From assembly GCA_019614645.1 (NCBI GenBank), contig JABWDB010000066.1:62001-126000 (forward strand): a DNA stretch of 64,000 nucleotides. Direction: 5' to 3'. Both the position numbers and the translations under genes were made by a program. How positions within the stretch are numbered: position 1 is the stretch's first letter; the number at the start of each line of letters is the position of its first letter. Positions 46,800 through 59,841 of the stretch are shown here, piece after piece. The stretch is from Stratiolaelaps scimitus (taxonomy: Eukaryota; Arthropoda; Arachnida; Mesostigmata; Laelapidae). The notes beneath the pieces were generated by a model. It did not search any database. It had not been told where the DNA came from and saw only the letters and a program-made list of their open reading frames with translations.

Positions 46800-49700
46800 A
46801 TGTGATTGTGATATTTTGTTGCAACAGTCAGTAAATAATTGAACTACGCTCTACACAGGATGACGATCGTCGAAAATAATAAACCGAACAAATGGCGGCT
46901 GCCCGATTGAAAGAACCATCTGCGAGACATAGAGAATACATCTTTGCTACTGTATGAACAATATACGGAAAGCATCTTAAATAGAAGTAGCGCTTTGCGT
47001 GTTGAGCGAGAGATAAGGGATTCTTCTAACCCTTCTTATTGCCTGAGTTTCAACAAAACCTATGAATCATGTTGTTGGGTAAGTATGAGCGACGTGTTGA
47101 AATATAATATAAGCGATTTACGCGGTAACGTATACAATGTAATATAAGAAACAATTACCTACACCCAACAACACTGGCCATATGCCCACAGGATCAAAGC
47201 TCTTGTCCGCATCGATCACAATGCGCCCGTCGCTGTGACCGCTACTTCTGTCTCCTTTACAAACTTATTCTAATCCGCCGAGCTTCGAAACAACTGTATT
47301 CAAACTTTCTTTCATAACCTATTACCTCCTTCCGTAACGGGCCTCTATCGCGTATGGTATGGTAGGGACTAATCAGAATATATATATATATATACAAAAG
47401 GTAACATCATCGAGCCCTGGAAGACAATTTCATCTGCATTCAAAATAAATTCGAGCCAAATTGAGTGACCGCCCATCATCCTCTGGAAGTAAGTCTGCTT
47501 GCTTTGAAGGAAGTTTACTTTGAAGGTCAGACGACAAACAGAGCGATAAGATCAGTTTACCTGGACGGGAGAGATGGCCTCGCTACAGTGGAGAGTGGCA
47601 GATGTGGACGAACGTTTTCAGATATTCTTTCTTTTTCACTTTTTTGCCCACACATATTTCAAAGTATTAACTTGAATCAATATCTTGGCTAAGCGAACAC
47701 AGAATATTGAATACATTAACACTTTTCTCAATATTAGCACCTTTTCGTTAGAACTTGATCGACTCATCGATGCTCGTGTTGGTCAAACGATAGATGACTA
47801 TTTCAAGAAAAACAAATACCCTTCTTAGATCTGTTGTCATACATGTGCTAGTCATAGCTTAAGGCCTCCCTTAACATGTATGATACTTTATTTCGTGAAC
47901 ATGGAGAAGTAACAAGTTTTTTGTTGCTTTATGAACGGAACTCCTGTTTTTACAACTCCTAAATGGATAGCGTTTATATAGCAGACTACTCCAGCACTTC
48001 AACGTAGTAGCTCCCAATCCTAAGAGTCCTTGCAAAGAACTGTCACGGCAAATATATTATATATATTTTTCCATTCAAAATGTATTCACGGAACTTGCAA
48101 TCGTACGCACGCTTTAGTGTGTATATATATATATATATATATATACATGTCACATCACATGAGTCATTCGATACAATGTTGAGGTCATACACAAGGTATC
48201 TATGTACAACAAAGTATATATTCCACATTAGAGTTTTGTTGTAAATAGCTCCTTTGCCTTCATTGTAAACTTTTTATCTGAAGAGAGTGAACGAATCTCG
48301 CGAGGAAGCGAGCTCCACACAGCAGGCCGTTGATAAGTTATAGCACGGCGGCTATATGCGTTGACGGCAAATGGTGTCATGAATAAAGTTAGCCTACGGG
48401 TCGTTCTTTTCACCATTGGGATGATCGGGAAGGGATGTCATTTGGAACGATTCCATTTGCCATTTTAAAAGCAAGGGGAGCAACGGGAACGGAATACATT
48501 ACACTCAATTTCGGCAGACTCGACCTTTTCATGAAATCCGAGGCGGAGTCTATGCGGCGTTTAGCAAACATCGCACAGGATTGGTAAACTTGGGCTCGAC
48601 GACCTGCGCCCTCCTCCCCAGATCGATATACCGTAACACAGAAGTGGTACCAGCAACATGTTGTATATAATAGACACTGCTCAGTCCCTCCACCGGACTG
48701 CACCAACTCTTTAAGGTGTCTCAACATGGCTACGACTGCGTAGAATTTCGCTATGAACGCTCCAAGATGGTCCTGCCATCAGAGGGTTTCATTCGTGGTG
48801 AGGCGAAGACACTTCACAGATTTCGACCACGGAATTGTTATTCCCCCGAGATGAATTTGTGCAACTCGAATTAAACAACTCTTCGAGGTAGGCGAAATAA
48901 AGAAAAAAAAGCGGGCGAATACGGAACAAGACAGATGTGTCATCCGCGTACGCAACCGCCTTGCAATAATTTCCTGCTGAAACCTTTAGTAGGATAAAGT
49001 TGATGAGAGTCAGCAACAAGAATGGGCCAAGGACAGACGCCCTGAGGTGTCCCAATATCTATCTCTCGCCATTCAGATTCGATCCCGTCAACCTTTACAG
49101 CTTGTCTTCTCGTTGTGAGGTAAGACCGAGACCAGTTTACAACGTCCAACCGACATCCAAGATATTTCTATGCTTGTAAGAAAGGAGAGTGTCGTAGACA
49201 ACTGAAAGCAGCTAACACATCTAGAAAACCACCTGGGCACAACTTTTTTCGATAGTATCCGCAATTTCCTGCCACATATGAGCCAGCACGAGCTCTGTTG
49301 AGCGATGCCCACGGAAATCAAATGGGCACGCTGCGAAAAACTTCAAGAAGTGCAGATCTTTCCCCAACTTGGCTATTACTAATTTCTCGATCACCTTTGG
49401 CAGACAGTCCACTAGAGAGATGGGCCGATAGCTTGCAACGTTCTTCGCGTTCGCTTTACTTTTAAACAGCGGGATTATGGTAGCATCCTTTAGGCACCTT
49501 GGGAACCTACCGTTCCTCATTGATCAGTTAACAATGCAAGCAAGTGGCCTTTAGCGCCAAAGCTGAGCTTTATGGAAAGTCTCTCTGGAAACATGGATGT
49601 CGTGGCGCAATCTGCGGAGACTGAGATAACGATGTGGATCCGTTTGGGGGACCTAGACTTCAAGTATCATTGATACAGCCTTTTTACAGAATGCCGTCGT

Positions 49701-51918
49701 CTTCTGAGCTTCCTGAAGAACCGAAATCTCCCCCGTTGTGGAGTGGACTTTGTCTCTGTGACAGTGAAACGATTCTCGTATTCTCTGTTCAGCACGGATC
49801 TGAAGGCAACAAACGCCTCATCAACCTCATTCGTATCGTAGACACTGAGCCAGCTCAGTTTAGCAATGCTCTCTATGAACTGAGTGGTAGCGACGCCATC
49901 ATGCCGCCTGACCAAGATCGGGAAAGTTTCAAGAAAGGTAACACGGCGTATTATCTCGAGGCCGAATATCTTCGGGTAAGTTGAGCAGAGTGTCTCTGAA
50001 TGAGAAATGATCAGAATAGAAGGCTATGATGTGACCATCAACACGTGGCTTCTTCAGTCGAACTCAAACTACTTGTACATTCACATCATCGCTAGACACC
50101 GCCTCGGAATCAGGAACACCACAACTTGAGCGAATATAAACACCCACGCCACCGCCCTGCCTATTGTCCTACCAATGCGAAGCCGTGAAACTGAAGTCCG
50201 CAACAAGATAACCGTCATAATCTGCCGTTTTTTAAGCAGGTCTCACTTGCCACCAGCGCGTCTAGCCCGGAGCCTTCCTCCTTCAGGAAGTCGATCAAAG
50301 TCTCGAATTACCTCGATTTTATCAGTCCCCCCGTCGCAGCATTGAGATGCAGTGCCGCAAAGTTACAAAAATAATTGGCATATATATATATATATGTATG
50401 ACGTCTCCGGCATTTTGACACAACAGCAAAAGCTATTGTATACTAGTGGATGTGTGTTTGCAAGCCTGTGGTTCACAAAATACCACAGTCGGTGCACGCG
50501 ACCATCGCCCGGCCACCATCATCACCGCGAGAACCTCGGCCGCCAGCAGAGACAACCAGCGCAAAAGTTGGGCGAGAACGAAGAGGAGGGTGTCACCGAG
50601 TGAGAAGCGAGTTAGTCGACTGCCGAGTTTCGTCAAGGTTGATGCTACGTCTACCTGAGGCATTCGCGTGCAAAACGATGGCAACACTTGGAGAGGAATA
50701 GTCGGCGGCGTTATATCATAAACAGGTCCGGGAGCTGTATCATCCAGCGGTGACATGGGGCACTCACAGGTCGAAATCCCAAATATACGAATACATATCC
50801 AAATACCAAATATTGAACAGAATATCTTGGTCACTAAGGCTTCGAGTTCACTCGAGCGAATGAATACCTTTCGTTGAATCGGAACTACTATACAAGAGGC
50901 ACACTAGTATTATAATACATTTATACATTATATTCATTTCTCTATGTGGAACACATAGAGACGGAAATAACGGTAATTTGAAGGCGATCTAGTTAATTAG
51001 TTGGCGATTTTGAAATGAAGCAAGTGCAAACCTCACTGTTATGTTTCTAGATTCAGTAGGCACAACCGGTGTGATTGATTTGTGTTTTGCAGACACACAA
51101 TAGTGAACTCATTACACCAGCGCCAAGAGAAGACTGCAGAGTATTATATTTTTATAATTAGTATTACTATATAATATTATTGTTGATTATGTATAATCAT
51201 TATTGATGCCCTGCTGCTCATACATTACTCGGACCCTATGCTTTTGTAAAGACAACAACATCAGCTAATGGTTGAAGTCAGCTAAAATGGTGTGTAAGTT
51301 AATTTCCTCTCAATTAACGGTGATTAGTGCGCGAAATGCATTGCGACATGGTTCGCTATCGTCAGAGAGAAATAGATGATGACGGTGGTGATTCGGAAAT
51401 AGTTCCATAATGAGATAACAACGTCGACGTGTAAAATATTGGAATATTGATAGTGCAATTGGTTTCAAATGGGTTAAGCTATTAGAAAGAAAAGTTCAAA
51501 CGTTTTAGAATAAAACTTAGATAGTGATTGTCACAGGACAATGGCGATTCTTCACATGCCAAATAGGATTGAATAGTTGTCCCTTTGAATCCGCTTCGTC
51601 TTTACGCACATATCCCATAATGTCATTGACAAAATTAATTGAACGAAACACTCGGTAGCAGCTAGATCCTCCCCGGCAGATGAGCGTTCGACGGAGTGCG
51701 CTGATGATGAAAAGCCTTCACTGAAGTGCAGTCAGTATCAGTTGTTGACTCACCGGAGGCTGATAGCTGACCCCGCTAAGTGCTGATAGACCGGACTCCT
51801 GCGACACCGTTCTTTTAAGGCACTGACTTGACGGCGGAATGAGGAGATCATCACCTGAACAACAACTACTATCCAATGAGTCTTCCATGAATCCGGGGAG
51901 CTCGGACGACTCCGCCAT
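44596..51918 (-). CDS. Candidate 5' exons of the GASZ-like gene (or a separate upstream gene)
   Basis: Four minus-strand segments have splice borders and phases that chain exactly onto the core gene. 51754-51918 starts at an ATG in good context (ACAATGGCG) with MAESSELPGFMEDSLDSS and ends at CCG|GTGAGT. Next are 50655-50762 (TGTGAG|TGC to CAG|GTAGAC), 45883-46055 (CCATAG|TTT to AAA|GTATGT) and 44596-44659 (TTTAG|T to AAG|GTGGCG). The total adds 170 residues, Ser-, Pro- and Thr-rich and without a recognisable domain, making the protein 669 residues. This is longer than human ASZ1 (475). The acceptor at 50762 is weak. Phase agreement at four joints is suggestive, but the first exons could belong to another gene. 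Confidence 0.4.
46754..46798. repeat. (AT)n microsatellite
   Basis: An uninterrupted AT run of about 44 bases. The surrounding 46.1-48.2 kb shows no other feature apart from shorter AT runs near 47377 and 48121. Confidence 0.9.
48225..50340 (-). mobile_element. LINE relic with endonuclease and reverse-transcriptase regions, copy B
   Basis: On the minus strand from 50340 downward the order of a jockey/CR1-like ORF2 is visible. The endonuclease remnant contains a LVASET-like motif and a later (R)QGGGVGVYI stretch split by stops. An EN-RT linker follows (KLSWLSVYDTNEVDEAF at about 49840). The RT N-terminus reads PRCLKDATIIPLFKS and NVASYRPISLVDCLPKVIEK (49.4 kb), and the palm reads AYADDTSVLF (48.94 kb). 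The thumb and C-terminus run to about 48230 (RPAVWSSLPREIRSLS). Several shifts and stops break it. It is the same family as copy A at 0.56-1.8 kb and shares its final motifs. Confidence 0.9.
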
Positions 51919-51949
51919 TGTCGCGCTTCGTTTTGGAACATTCGCCAAA

Positions 51950-53480
51950 AGCTCGGAAGACCCTGTGGCTAAAACGACGGAACGTGGATGTTCCGAATCA
52001 GCACTCTCGTAGGTAAGTTTTTCGTCATTTTTTTTGTTCGTGTCCCGTCGCCGGCCACTTTCATTGTGCCTTTCTCATAGTTAGCCATCGCTCAAGAGCG
52101 AGAGTCATCTCAAGAGAAAACCGCTAAAGTCGATCTCGATTGACAAGTGAGCCGGGGACAGCTGCAGCGAGCGGCGGAGCCGCCAACGGAGTTTTCATGC
52201 GGTACGATCGGTGCTCCATTGCCTATTCCCCCACCCCCCTCCGCTCGAATCGCTGCTGGTGCGCCGCCTGCGCCACTTGTGTTTCTTCTGCCTGCTGCTG
52301 CTCAGGAGTCGGACCGTAGTCGTTCTACTGAGGCGGAGGAGGTAGTGCTGCTGCTGCTACTGGTGCAAACGCGCCGCAGTTGTTAGGCAGTTGCGGTCTG
52401 CCAAGCGAAGAGCCGGATGACTCCTACTTACTGGCTGGCTGACGGAGTGAGTGGTGAGTGATTGAGTGAGCCAGTGGACGACAGTCGCTCCGCCGATTGG
52501 CTACCACAAACAACTGGTTGAGTTTTGCAGCAAGTCCTGCTCGCCTATTTCTACTCGTCGTTGTGCTGCTGTTACTACTGCTCCCTGATCCTGTCCGGGC
52601 TGTCACAGCTACCTACGGACGTGGTGATTTCTTCTGCTGATACCGTGGATGTTGTTGCGGCACGGTTATCATTAGTATTATCGTTCAGTGTTTCCCCGCC
52701 TGCTCAGGCTACCTAACAGCCGCAGTTAGCATACGTATGTGGAGCTATCCCGGCGGCAACAACAACAGCAGTAGCAATTAGTTAGTTAGTTGGTTTGTTT
52801 GTTCGTTTGTTTATTATTGTTATTATTATTATTATTACAAGGTGTGATTACCACAGACGCCTCAGTGATACGGTCGTGTGAAGATATCCGCATCACTTGT
52901 AATAGTAATAATACTCATCGTCGTAGCGCAGAAGTATTAACAAAAAGACTAACTAAGTCATAATAGTTCTGTACCGGAGTTTGTGTTCGACGGTGTCACT
53001 GTTCGAGCAATCGCTGGAGTTTTGTTATAAACGTGTGTTTTTACGGGCTACCACTACAAGTGCAGATTTTAATAAGGCACAACTGGTTGGCTGGCTGGAT
53101 CGCCGGCTAACTGTGTGCGTGTGTGTGTACGTGTTTGTGAACGTGGATTTTGCTGCCGCAGCTACTGCTTGTGCTACTCTCCGCGTGTGTGTGTGTGTGT
53201 TTGTTGTTGGTGCTATTCAACGACGAAAAATAGAGAAGAAAAATCTCCCACTTCGCTACGAGAGACTGTACGTTATTGTGTGTTCGATCGCTTCGAGCGG
53301 GAATAGCCGCCAGTGATAGGCGGCCAGCATCTAGACGATAGCACACCAAAATTAACCCTACGATACGATAACATGATGAACAACGAAGAACTCCGTAACC
53401 GAGGTTCTATCAGCTGCTTCGCGTGAATAGAGAGAAACCAGCATGATCCAAGGGAACAGTTGCGACTCATTGAAACACAG
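51950..53480 (+). other. Triplet-rich, GC-richer block: probable long 5' UTR/first exon of a plus-strand gene, divergent from the minus-strand exon at 51.9 kb
   Basis: The block has many short CAG/CTG, GTT and TTA triplet runs (for example TTA repeats at about 52813-52838) and two (GT)n tracts near 53117 and 53185, with no long conserved frame. Near its right end two small ATGs occur. One at 53373 opens a 17-codon frame ending TGA. The other, at 53443, runs 12 codons into a good donor at 53480 (CACAG|GTAGGT). This looks like a 5' UTR with an upstream ORF and the start of a coding region. No downstream exon could be joined with confidence; a strong acceptor at 54375 (TTTTCCAG|CTGC) is a candidate. 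Confidence 0.35.
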
Positions 53481-53950
53481 GTAGGTCGGGCCGGGCCGGG
53501 CTTGAATGGAACGAACAGCAACAACAATAGCGAACATAGTGAATGCAAAGTGACTGCCGGGGAGGCGCGTGCGCATGGCAGAGGAAGAAAGTATTAGAAA
53601 AAGACCGTCAGCGGAGCGGGAGGAGTGGAGAGATGAATGAACTTCTAAATAAAAAAGGTTGAAATAATTTGGTTCCAACTAAGTTCAACAAATTTGATAA
53701 GCTTTATGTTTTTAAAAGTGTTGATCACGTTGTTGTTGTTGTTGTTGTTAGGAGGTTAAAAGGGTCGATATTGATAAATCGGGTTGGCAAGTGACTTCAC
53801 CTGACCGAGTATCAACGACGGGACGAGTCAAGAAAGTGAGAGAGAGAGAGGTTTCCGTAACTAAATCGACCGCCACCGTTTCAGTCTCGCTGAGGTGGGC
53901 AATCCGCAGTAGAAATGTGCGATGAACAGTCTCGTTGCACCTTTCTATGA

Positions 53951-53986
<36 letters not shown>

Positions 53987-55767
53987 AATATGCACCCGCT
54001 CGCTTTCCAGAGCTTGAGAGGACACGGCCGGAGAGCAGCCAGATGCCTAATTTGGAAACAGCGGATGTCGACGGGCAATGCTCCTTCCAATAAGCGTGTA
54101 TGTGTGTGTGTGTGTGTGTGAATGCGGCTGTGTGTTTGGACGGGCGTGTTCTATGTTCGCAACTGAAAAGCGTCATGCAAAAGCACGTTTTAGGTGTCGA
54201 CAATCTTTTTGGAGGCGAACTACATAAGAAGGTGGGCGCTACTACCGTACTCAGTAACACAAACAACACCAAGCGGGGAGTGTGTTTCAACGAATTTCTA
54301 GTTGCTACTCCTGTGAGCTATACTCGTTATGGTTTTCCCGTTATGTCATCGGAGTTTTTTTTTCTTCTTTTCCAGCTGCATCGTTTCAACAGACGACGGC
54401 AGCCCACGAGGCACAGCGGGAAGTCTGTAGCTATTTAAGTTTTTGTTGGACACCACTATTCGAGCACTATCAGCTTGTGAACTAAATGCAATTGGGGCGA
54501 TTACGCCGCATTACTTACGGTAAACGGTCACTGTGATTAGATACAAAAATACAATGGTATTGTTTTTGCGTGGCGAATGGCGGATATTTCGGGAACGTTC
54601 GTTTGGAGTGTCGTCTTATTCACTTCGTATCAATGAGGACGTTGAAGATATGAGATTGCCATCGATTACTGGAAAATGCTGTGAACTATTCCAGAACTCG
54701 GCTATGTTATATGCTATAATTCCACTCGTGTGGCTAATGTACCACGGCTCGAACAGATCTCGTTATTTCGGTTTGGGTTCATAGCTTAGAGTCAAGTGCG
54801 TCAACTCGATCTGCCAGATATCACCTACCACCAATCGATGTACGCCAATTTGGACAACAATTGTACCCCTCGTGAGCATGCAGTAATAACTAAGAAGGGC
54901 GTCACATTCAGCAAAGTTTTCAAGACCCTTCTTACAGGACGCTCCAGTCTCCATCGCCCCAGTCTCTAAGCATATCCAAAGGGGAAATTGCTTTGCCTCG
55001 TTTGAATATCTGTCAAAAATCCATTGTTCGCTATAGTTTGTATAATGGCGCCAAACAGCAAGTCCATTGTATCACCACGATTTCAGTGAAATTCGTATAA
55101 TCTCATATACACAGAGGAACTCAACCAAAAATAGCAGATAGTTGAGATTACTGGTGGTAATACACAGCATGACAGTTTGCGTGGTGCCAAGTGAATTGAT
55201 AGACTCTCGACTCCGAGGGACTAATTCATAACGGTGTCACGGGCAGATCAGCAAGCAGGATCTATCAATCCGTCCGTCAAACAACAACCGACGATGACCT
55301 CATGAATATGCATATCGAGTATGCAATGCTGTGAAATTGGTATTAAGCAGATTTTGAATTTTTTCCCAACTGTGGTGATATGTTTATCCCTGCCGACTCG
55401 ACATGGATATTATGTTTGTTTGCGGACGATGAGAGAGATTCGTATCCCAGACGCACATCTCATATAATATTACACACTTGTTTGACCGTTACGAAGGCGT
55501 TCTCGAACAATTAATTCTCGTACCTGCCCGTAACAAAATCAAATTTGCCTGCTGAGATATTAGTCTGAGACAAACCTAGTGCAGCTCAAGGTTATCTACA
55601 TTCACCCGCCAAATAATACTGCTTAAGTAAAAATAATATTATCGTCCTTACATTTTCATCTATGATTCGAGAATTTCGTTCGAACGAATATAAATAGGTT
55701 CTTACGGATTTTGCGATAAAGCTGAATCATTTGCTACCCAAAAACAAAATGTACTATGCAGCTCTAA
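53481..55767. other. Intergenic or intronic, no supported exon
   Basis: The interval contains a (GTT)n run at about 53731-53748, an (AT)n run at 53953-53985 and a (TG)n run at about 54094-54120. A strong splice-acceptor-like pyrimidine tract ends at 54375. No ORF has recognisable similarity. Confidence 0.4.
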
Positions 55768-56283
55768 TTGAACATCGGATTCTCAGATGCAGAGGATCGT
55801 CTTCCGTTGTATTCTGATCGAAATCCTGTGTATCGAGCACGGTTGAATCGTGCTTATTATTTGTGCGGCCCGACACGTCTAAAAGATACCGGGGTAAATT
55901 CACCGGAACAAGCGAAATCGAGTCTACGGTGTCCGATTGTAAAACAGATTATGCTGTTTTTTTCGATTCCTATTATTTATAAATTCTTATTAATTTTAGC
56001 TGTAAGCGCACTTTTGCGTTATTGGCTTTTCGGATTCTTCGAGACGGTGCGCTGAGCATTGTGGCCACATTTGTATGCCGTCTCTCGAACTAGGATAGAT
56101 ACGGCTGGCAAAATCATTGTTTTTGGACAACAGTTAGAACCTCTGTTGAAATGTGTACGTCGACGACCCAACTCGATGCTGACCCGAGGCGAACTCGTTG
56201 CCGCCGCCGGCGCAATTCGAGAGAAATTCCATTTGTATCACGTTTTTACGATTGAGTCGGGAAGAATCCACTTGTGTTTGTAA
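55768..56283 (+). CDS. Two adjoining ORFs of unknown identity, possibly one broken or spliced gene
   Basis: A frame ending at 56055 has a polar N-terminal part (LPLYSDRNPVYRARLNRAYY) and one hydrophobic helix (IMLFFSIPIIYKFLLILAV). A second frame from about 56059 to 56283 is well-behaved (LTRGELVAAAGAIREKFHLY, HVFTIESGRIHLCL) and ends TAA. They abut with a one-frame offset, so a frameshifted or decayed gene, or two exons with a border I cannot place, are possible. The first frame lacks an ATG at its head; an acceptor-like CTCAG precedes ATGCAG at 55787 in another phase. I recognise no family. Confidence 0.3.
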
Positions 56284-59055
56284 CAACATTAATTGCCACT
56301 ATCGCGGAAGAACCTGACCAACTAACCGGCACTCCACATCAAATAATTACCAAACGCCAGTTATACATTTAATTAGACTTCGTTAGATGCGAAAACAGAA
56401 TTTATTGAGCACTCTATTTTTGTCCATGGAACAATACATGGGCTATTTGATTATTTCTGGGCGAGGACCCCTGTAAGATGAGAGTGAGCCGAGTGACTTA
56501 GGACAGATTCGAAATTGTGGTTAAGATGAAAAAGAGTCGCCCTCTCAGTATGAGTCATTGCACTCACTTAAAGAAGTCTTCGGCACTTTAAATGGTTGTC
56601 TGTCGCTTGAAACGCCAGCACGTGATTCTGCGCTGTCGTTTCTCCTGTGGCAGCGTCTTTCTTATTCGTTTTTGTCGATGATGCCGGTGTCGCTTAAACC
56701 TTCGGGTACACTAGAAAGATCTGTGAAAAAAACCGAGCGACCGCCGTCATTTCAACATCGTCGTCTCTATATGACATTTGTCCACGTTCGCTTGCCTCGC
56801 GCCTGGCCCTTGACAGACCAAAGAAGACATGTGGACAGAAGTGCGTCACCGAAAACGCTTCCCGTGTTCTGCCACTGTTTTGCTGTCAAATGGCAAAATT
56901 CGCCTCTTGCAGGTGAAATGATAAGGTTGATTTCACTCAGTTGCGAAGGTATATTGTAGTCTATTATATATTTTGCAGTAGAGTGATTCAGCAATTCCCG
57001 ATAGTTGCGGAGCTAACGATCTTCTTCTTCCTTTTCCCGAGTTTACAACGTTCCATAGGAAAGTTTTGTATATATAATATTTTTATACATGATTGTTTCC
57101 CGACGTGTACATTTTAGCATAGTGTTTTCTTGTCAAGCTAGGCGTGCTCAGAATAGAAATAATCGAAATTACGAAGCTCGCTTTCGAGATGGGACACACA
57201 CACATGTTCAAATACAAACTCGAGGCGGTTCATTTTGGTTTTTATTTATTTTTTTATTTTGCTGCTCGAATCAAAAGTACTGATATGAAACTGCAATGCC
57301 ACTCGTCTGAACGGGAGTGCAAGTGAGTTATAATGTGGATCGAGAATCCGCACGTAGAATTAAAAAAAAACATGATTGAAAACATCACGATTCAAACGTA
57401 GCTTGAACTGTCCATAAAGTTGGTATATTGTGGATCTATATTTCTGTTCATAGGAAACCAGCAAACAATCCTTCTCTCTCCAAATATATACTTTTATACT
57501 ACATAACCGATATGTTACTGTTTACAGCTGTCTTTACATTATATATATATATATATATCCGCTTTCAAGAACCAACATGCCGCGTTATCGAGTCCCTGGA
57601 GGGGGCTAAATTAGCGTCACCTTATTCCCGCAAAATGTATGAGAATGATCTTCCATGTTACCCGCCATATTAACCCATTATGATAGAATTACGACGGTAA
57701 CTATCGCCGACTTGTACATACTTGTATAAGCTGTTACCCGCACTGACTCACTGATTCCGTTTCAATTAGAGAGGAATCGAGGCAGCTAACACGCTCACTA
57801 ACAACGATAATCATAATAAGAGTTCGACGCTTATTTCGATCGTAATGAGTAAGAGAACAACTTAAGCATCAATCGAAACAAACCGTTGCCATCTCACCAA
57901 ATACTCCATGGTGACGGCGATAATACTCCGTCTGTGAACAACACTACACTGAAGTTTAAATCTCCAACGGAAAGTATGAAATACGAAAGAAAAACAGAAA
58001 TATATATATATAATTTAATATATAGATATATATATATATATATATTATGTATATATACACCTATTTTGTGTTATTCGTTGCAAATGCGCCTGTAGCCGTT
58101 AGTAGTCATAAGCGAGTAAAGAAGATTTATTTCGCAACATCGCTGAGTGCGGCCGGCCATGCTGTGCTTTGAATTTGTTTAGTATGCAAGATTTTCGGGA
58201 TCACTTAAATAAGCAGGATGAACCAATGGGAGTACAAGAGCAAACCGCGAAGAGTGGCGAGTATCTCAAACAATCGATGGAAACAAGCTTTACATATCTT
58301 GTATTTGAAGTATACAAAACAAACATAGGAACAGTTAGGACAGACATAGGGAGAGATACGAACAAACGGTCGCTGAATTAGTAAAAGTGGCCTATTATGT
58401 AGGCGCAAAGCTTTACAGTATATTAGCTAAGAATTTGAGCAAGATTTTAGCAGGTGGAGCGATACGTAATATGCGGTTGTTGCCCTACGAGAGTTAGAGT
58501 ATATTGTTGCATATTGTAGTTATCAAAGCAGTGGGTTTTGAACACAGCTTCCAGAAGCGCCCATTACGGTGTCAACCTTCTGTCCGAGGGAGGGCACAGG
58601 CTAAAGTATCATAGGGAGCAAAATTAATAAAGGTGATAAAAAAAGAGGAGAATTAAGGGGAAAAAACTGGGAGAGCCACATAGATGCGGATATCTAGAAT
58701 AGGGAGAAACTATTTGAAGAGGAGGGTAAATTTAGTGGAAGGAAGATGGAAAGTAAATGATAAAGCGGGAACAATATGGAAACAATAAAAATAAAGGCAA
58801 TGAATCGACAACAGAGTGGCGAGTGAATGCAGCTGAAAGGATGATGATGGGGAGGCGGACGAATCTATTATAAAGATATACAACAATACCGAGAGAATAT
58901 TAGATCGATTTCGTACGGCACCAAACGCAAATAGTGATATTCAAGGGATATTCAATCATGCTATTTTGTATATATATATATATATATATATAAGAGAGAG
59001 AGAAAAAGATTGCCTGATCCCGTCTTAGCTTATAAGGCCAATGCTACTGCAGTTT
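56284..59055. other. Interval without a supported gene
   Basis: On the minus strand an acceptor-like tract (TTTTTTTCACAG, near 56730) is followed by 18 codons and a stop, which could be a last exon, but nothing joins to it. AT runs lie at 57540-57558, 58000-58046 and 58969-58993. A purine-rich A/G stretch runs from about 58600 to 58860. Confidence 0.4.
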
Positions 59056-59155
59056 AAATGTCTACGATGCCTAAAAGGTTAAGAGCTGAGGCCTGTCGCA
59101 TAGGGGAACAGCTGAGGGTCAGCTGGAAAAAACAAAAAAAAAAATGTCTACGATG
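59056..59155 (+). mobile_element. Very small poly(A) retroposon with perfect 14-bp target-site duplication
   Basis: AAATGTCTACGATG stands at 59056-59069 and 59142-59155. The insert between (59070-59141, 72 bases) is CCTAAAAGGTTAAGAGCTGA... continuing to CAGCTGAGGGTCAGCTGG and then an A-rich tail with one C. CAGCTGA/GGG/TCAGCTG is a perfect 7-bp hairpin directly before the tail. It is the same family as the repeats at 13464-13531 and 15774-15819. Confidence 0.85.
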
Positions 59156-59621
59156 AGCTGTGTCCGAGAATTACGTGTAGATTTCCTTAATTTAATACAA
59201 CACTCGATTAAATGAGAAATATGGAGTCAAGACGAACATCATGAAATCTCAACACTGGATTGGTTTGATTCAAAGCAGAGTTTGACAATATACGAACGTT
59301 AATGTGGCTATGGGAAATGACTGCGTGTGTCAGTTTGGTTTAACCCTCATCCTATTTGTTGTGGAGGATGAGGGTCAACTTTGCAACAATTTCACTCATG
59401 GGCGTGAACCGAGGAAATTATTGTTATAATATTTATGGGCGTTAAGGAAGCCATGAGTCGTAGTCAACTCTGATTGTATCCTATACAATTCGAAAACGAT
59501 ATAGGCTTAGGTACCGGACAGGCACTCTGGTTCACAGTTTCATAATCTAGCACATTTCGTTGGTAGTTTAGGGGCAGCCTGGAGATGATATGCGGGCAGG
59601 GTTGTCTGTTGCAAACACAAT

Positions 59622-59696
<75 letters not shown>

Positions 59697-59697
59697 T
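59622..59697. repeat. (AT)n microsatellite
   Basis: About 70 bases of uninterrupted AT ending in CATATATTC; the second longest pure run in the window. Confidence 0.95.
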
Positions 59698-59841
59698 TCT
59701 TGCTTAGAAAAATCAGTACAAAGCAATTCGTAGTATAGATGGCCAGCATATTCTGTTAAGACGGCCCGTCTTAGATAGATAAATAAATAGTTATATATGG
59801 GCCGATGAGCGCTCAGGCGAGAAGGCTCTGACCTGAACAAG

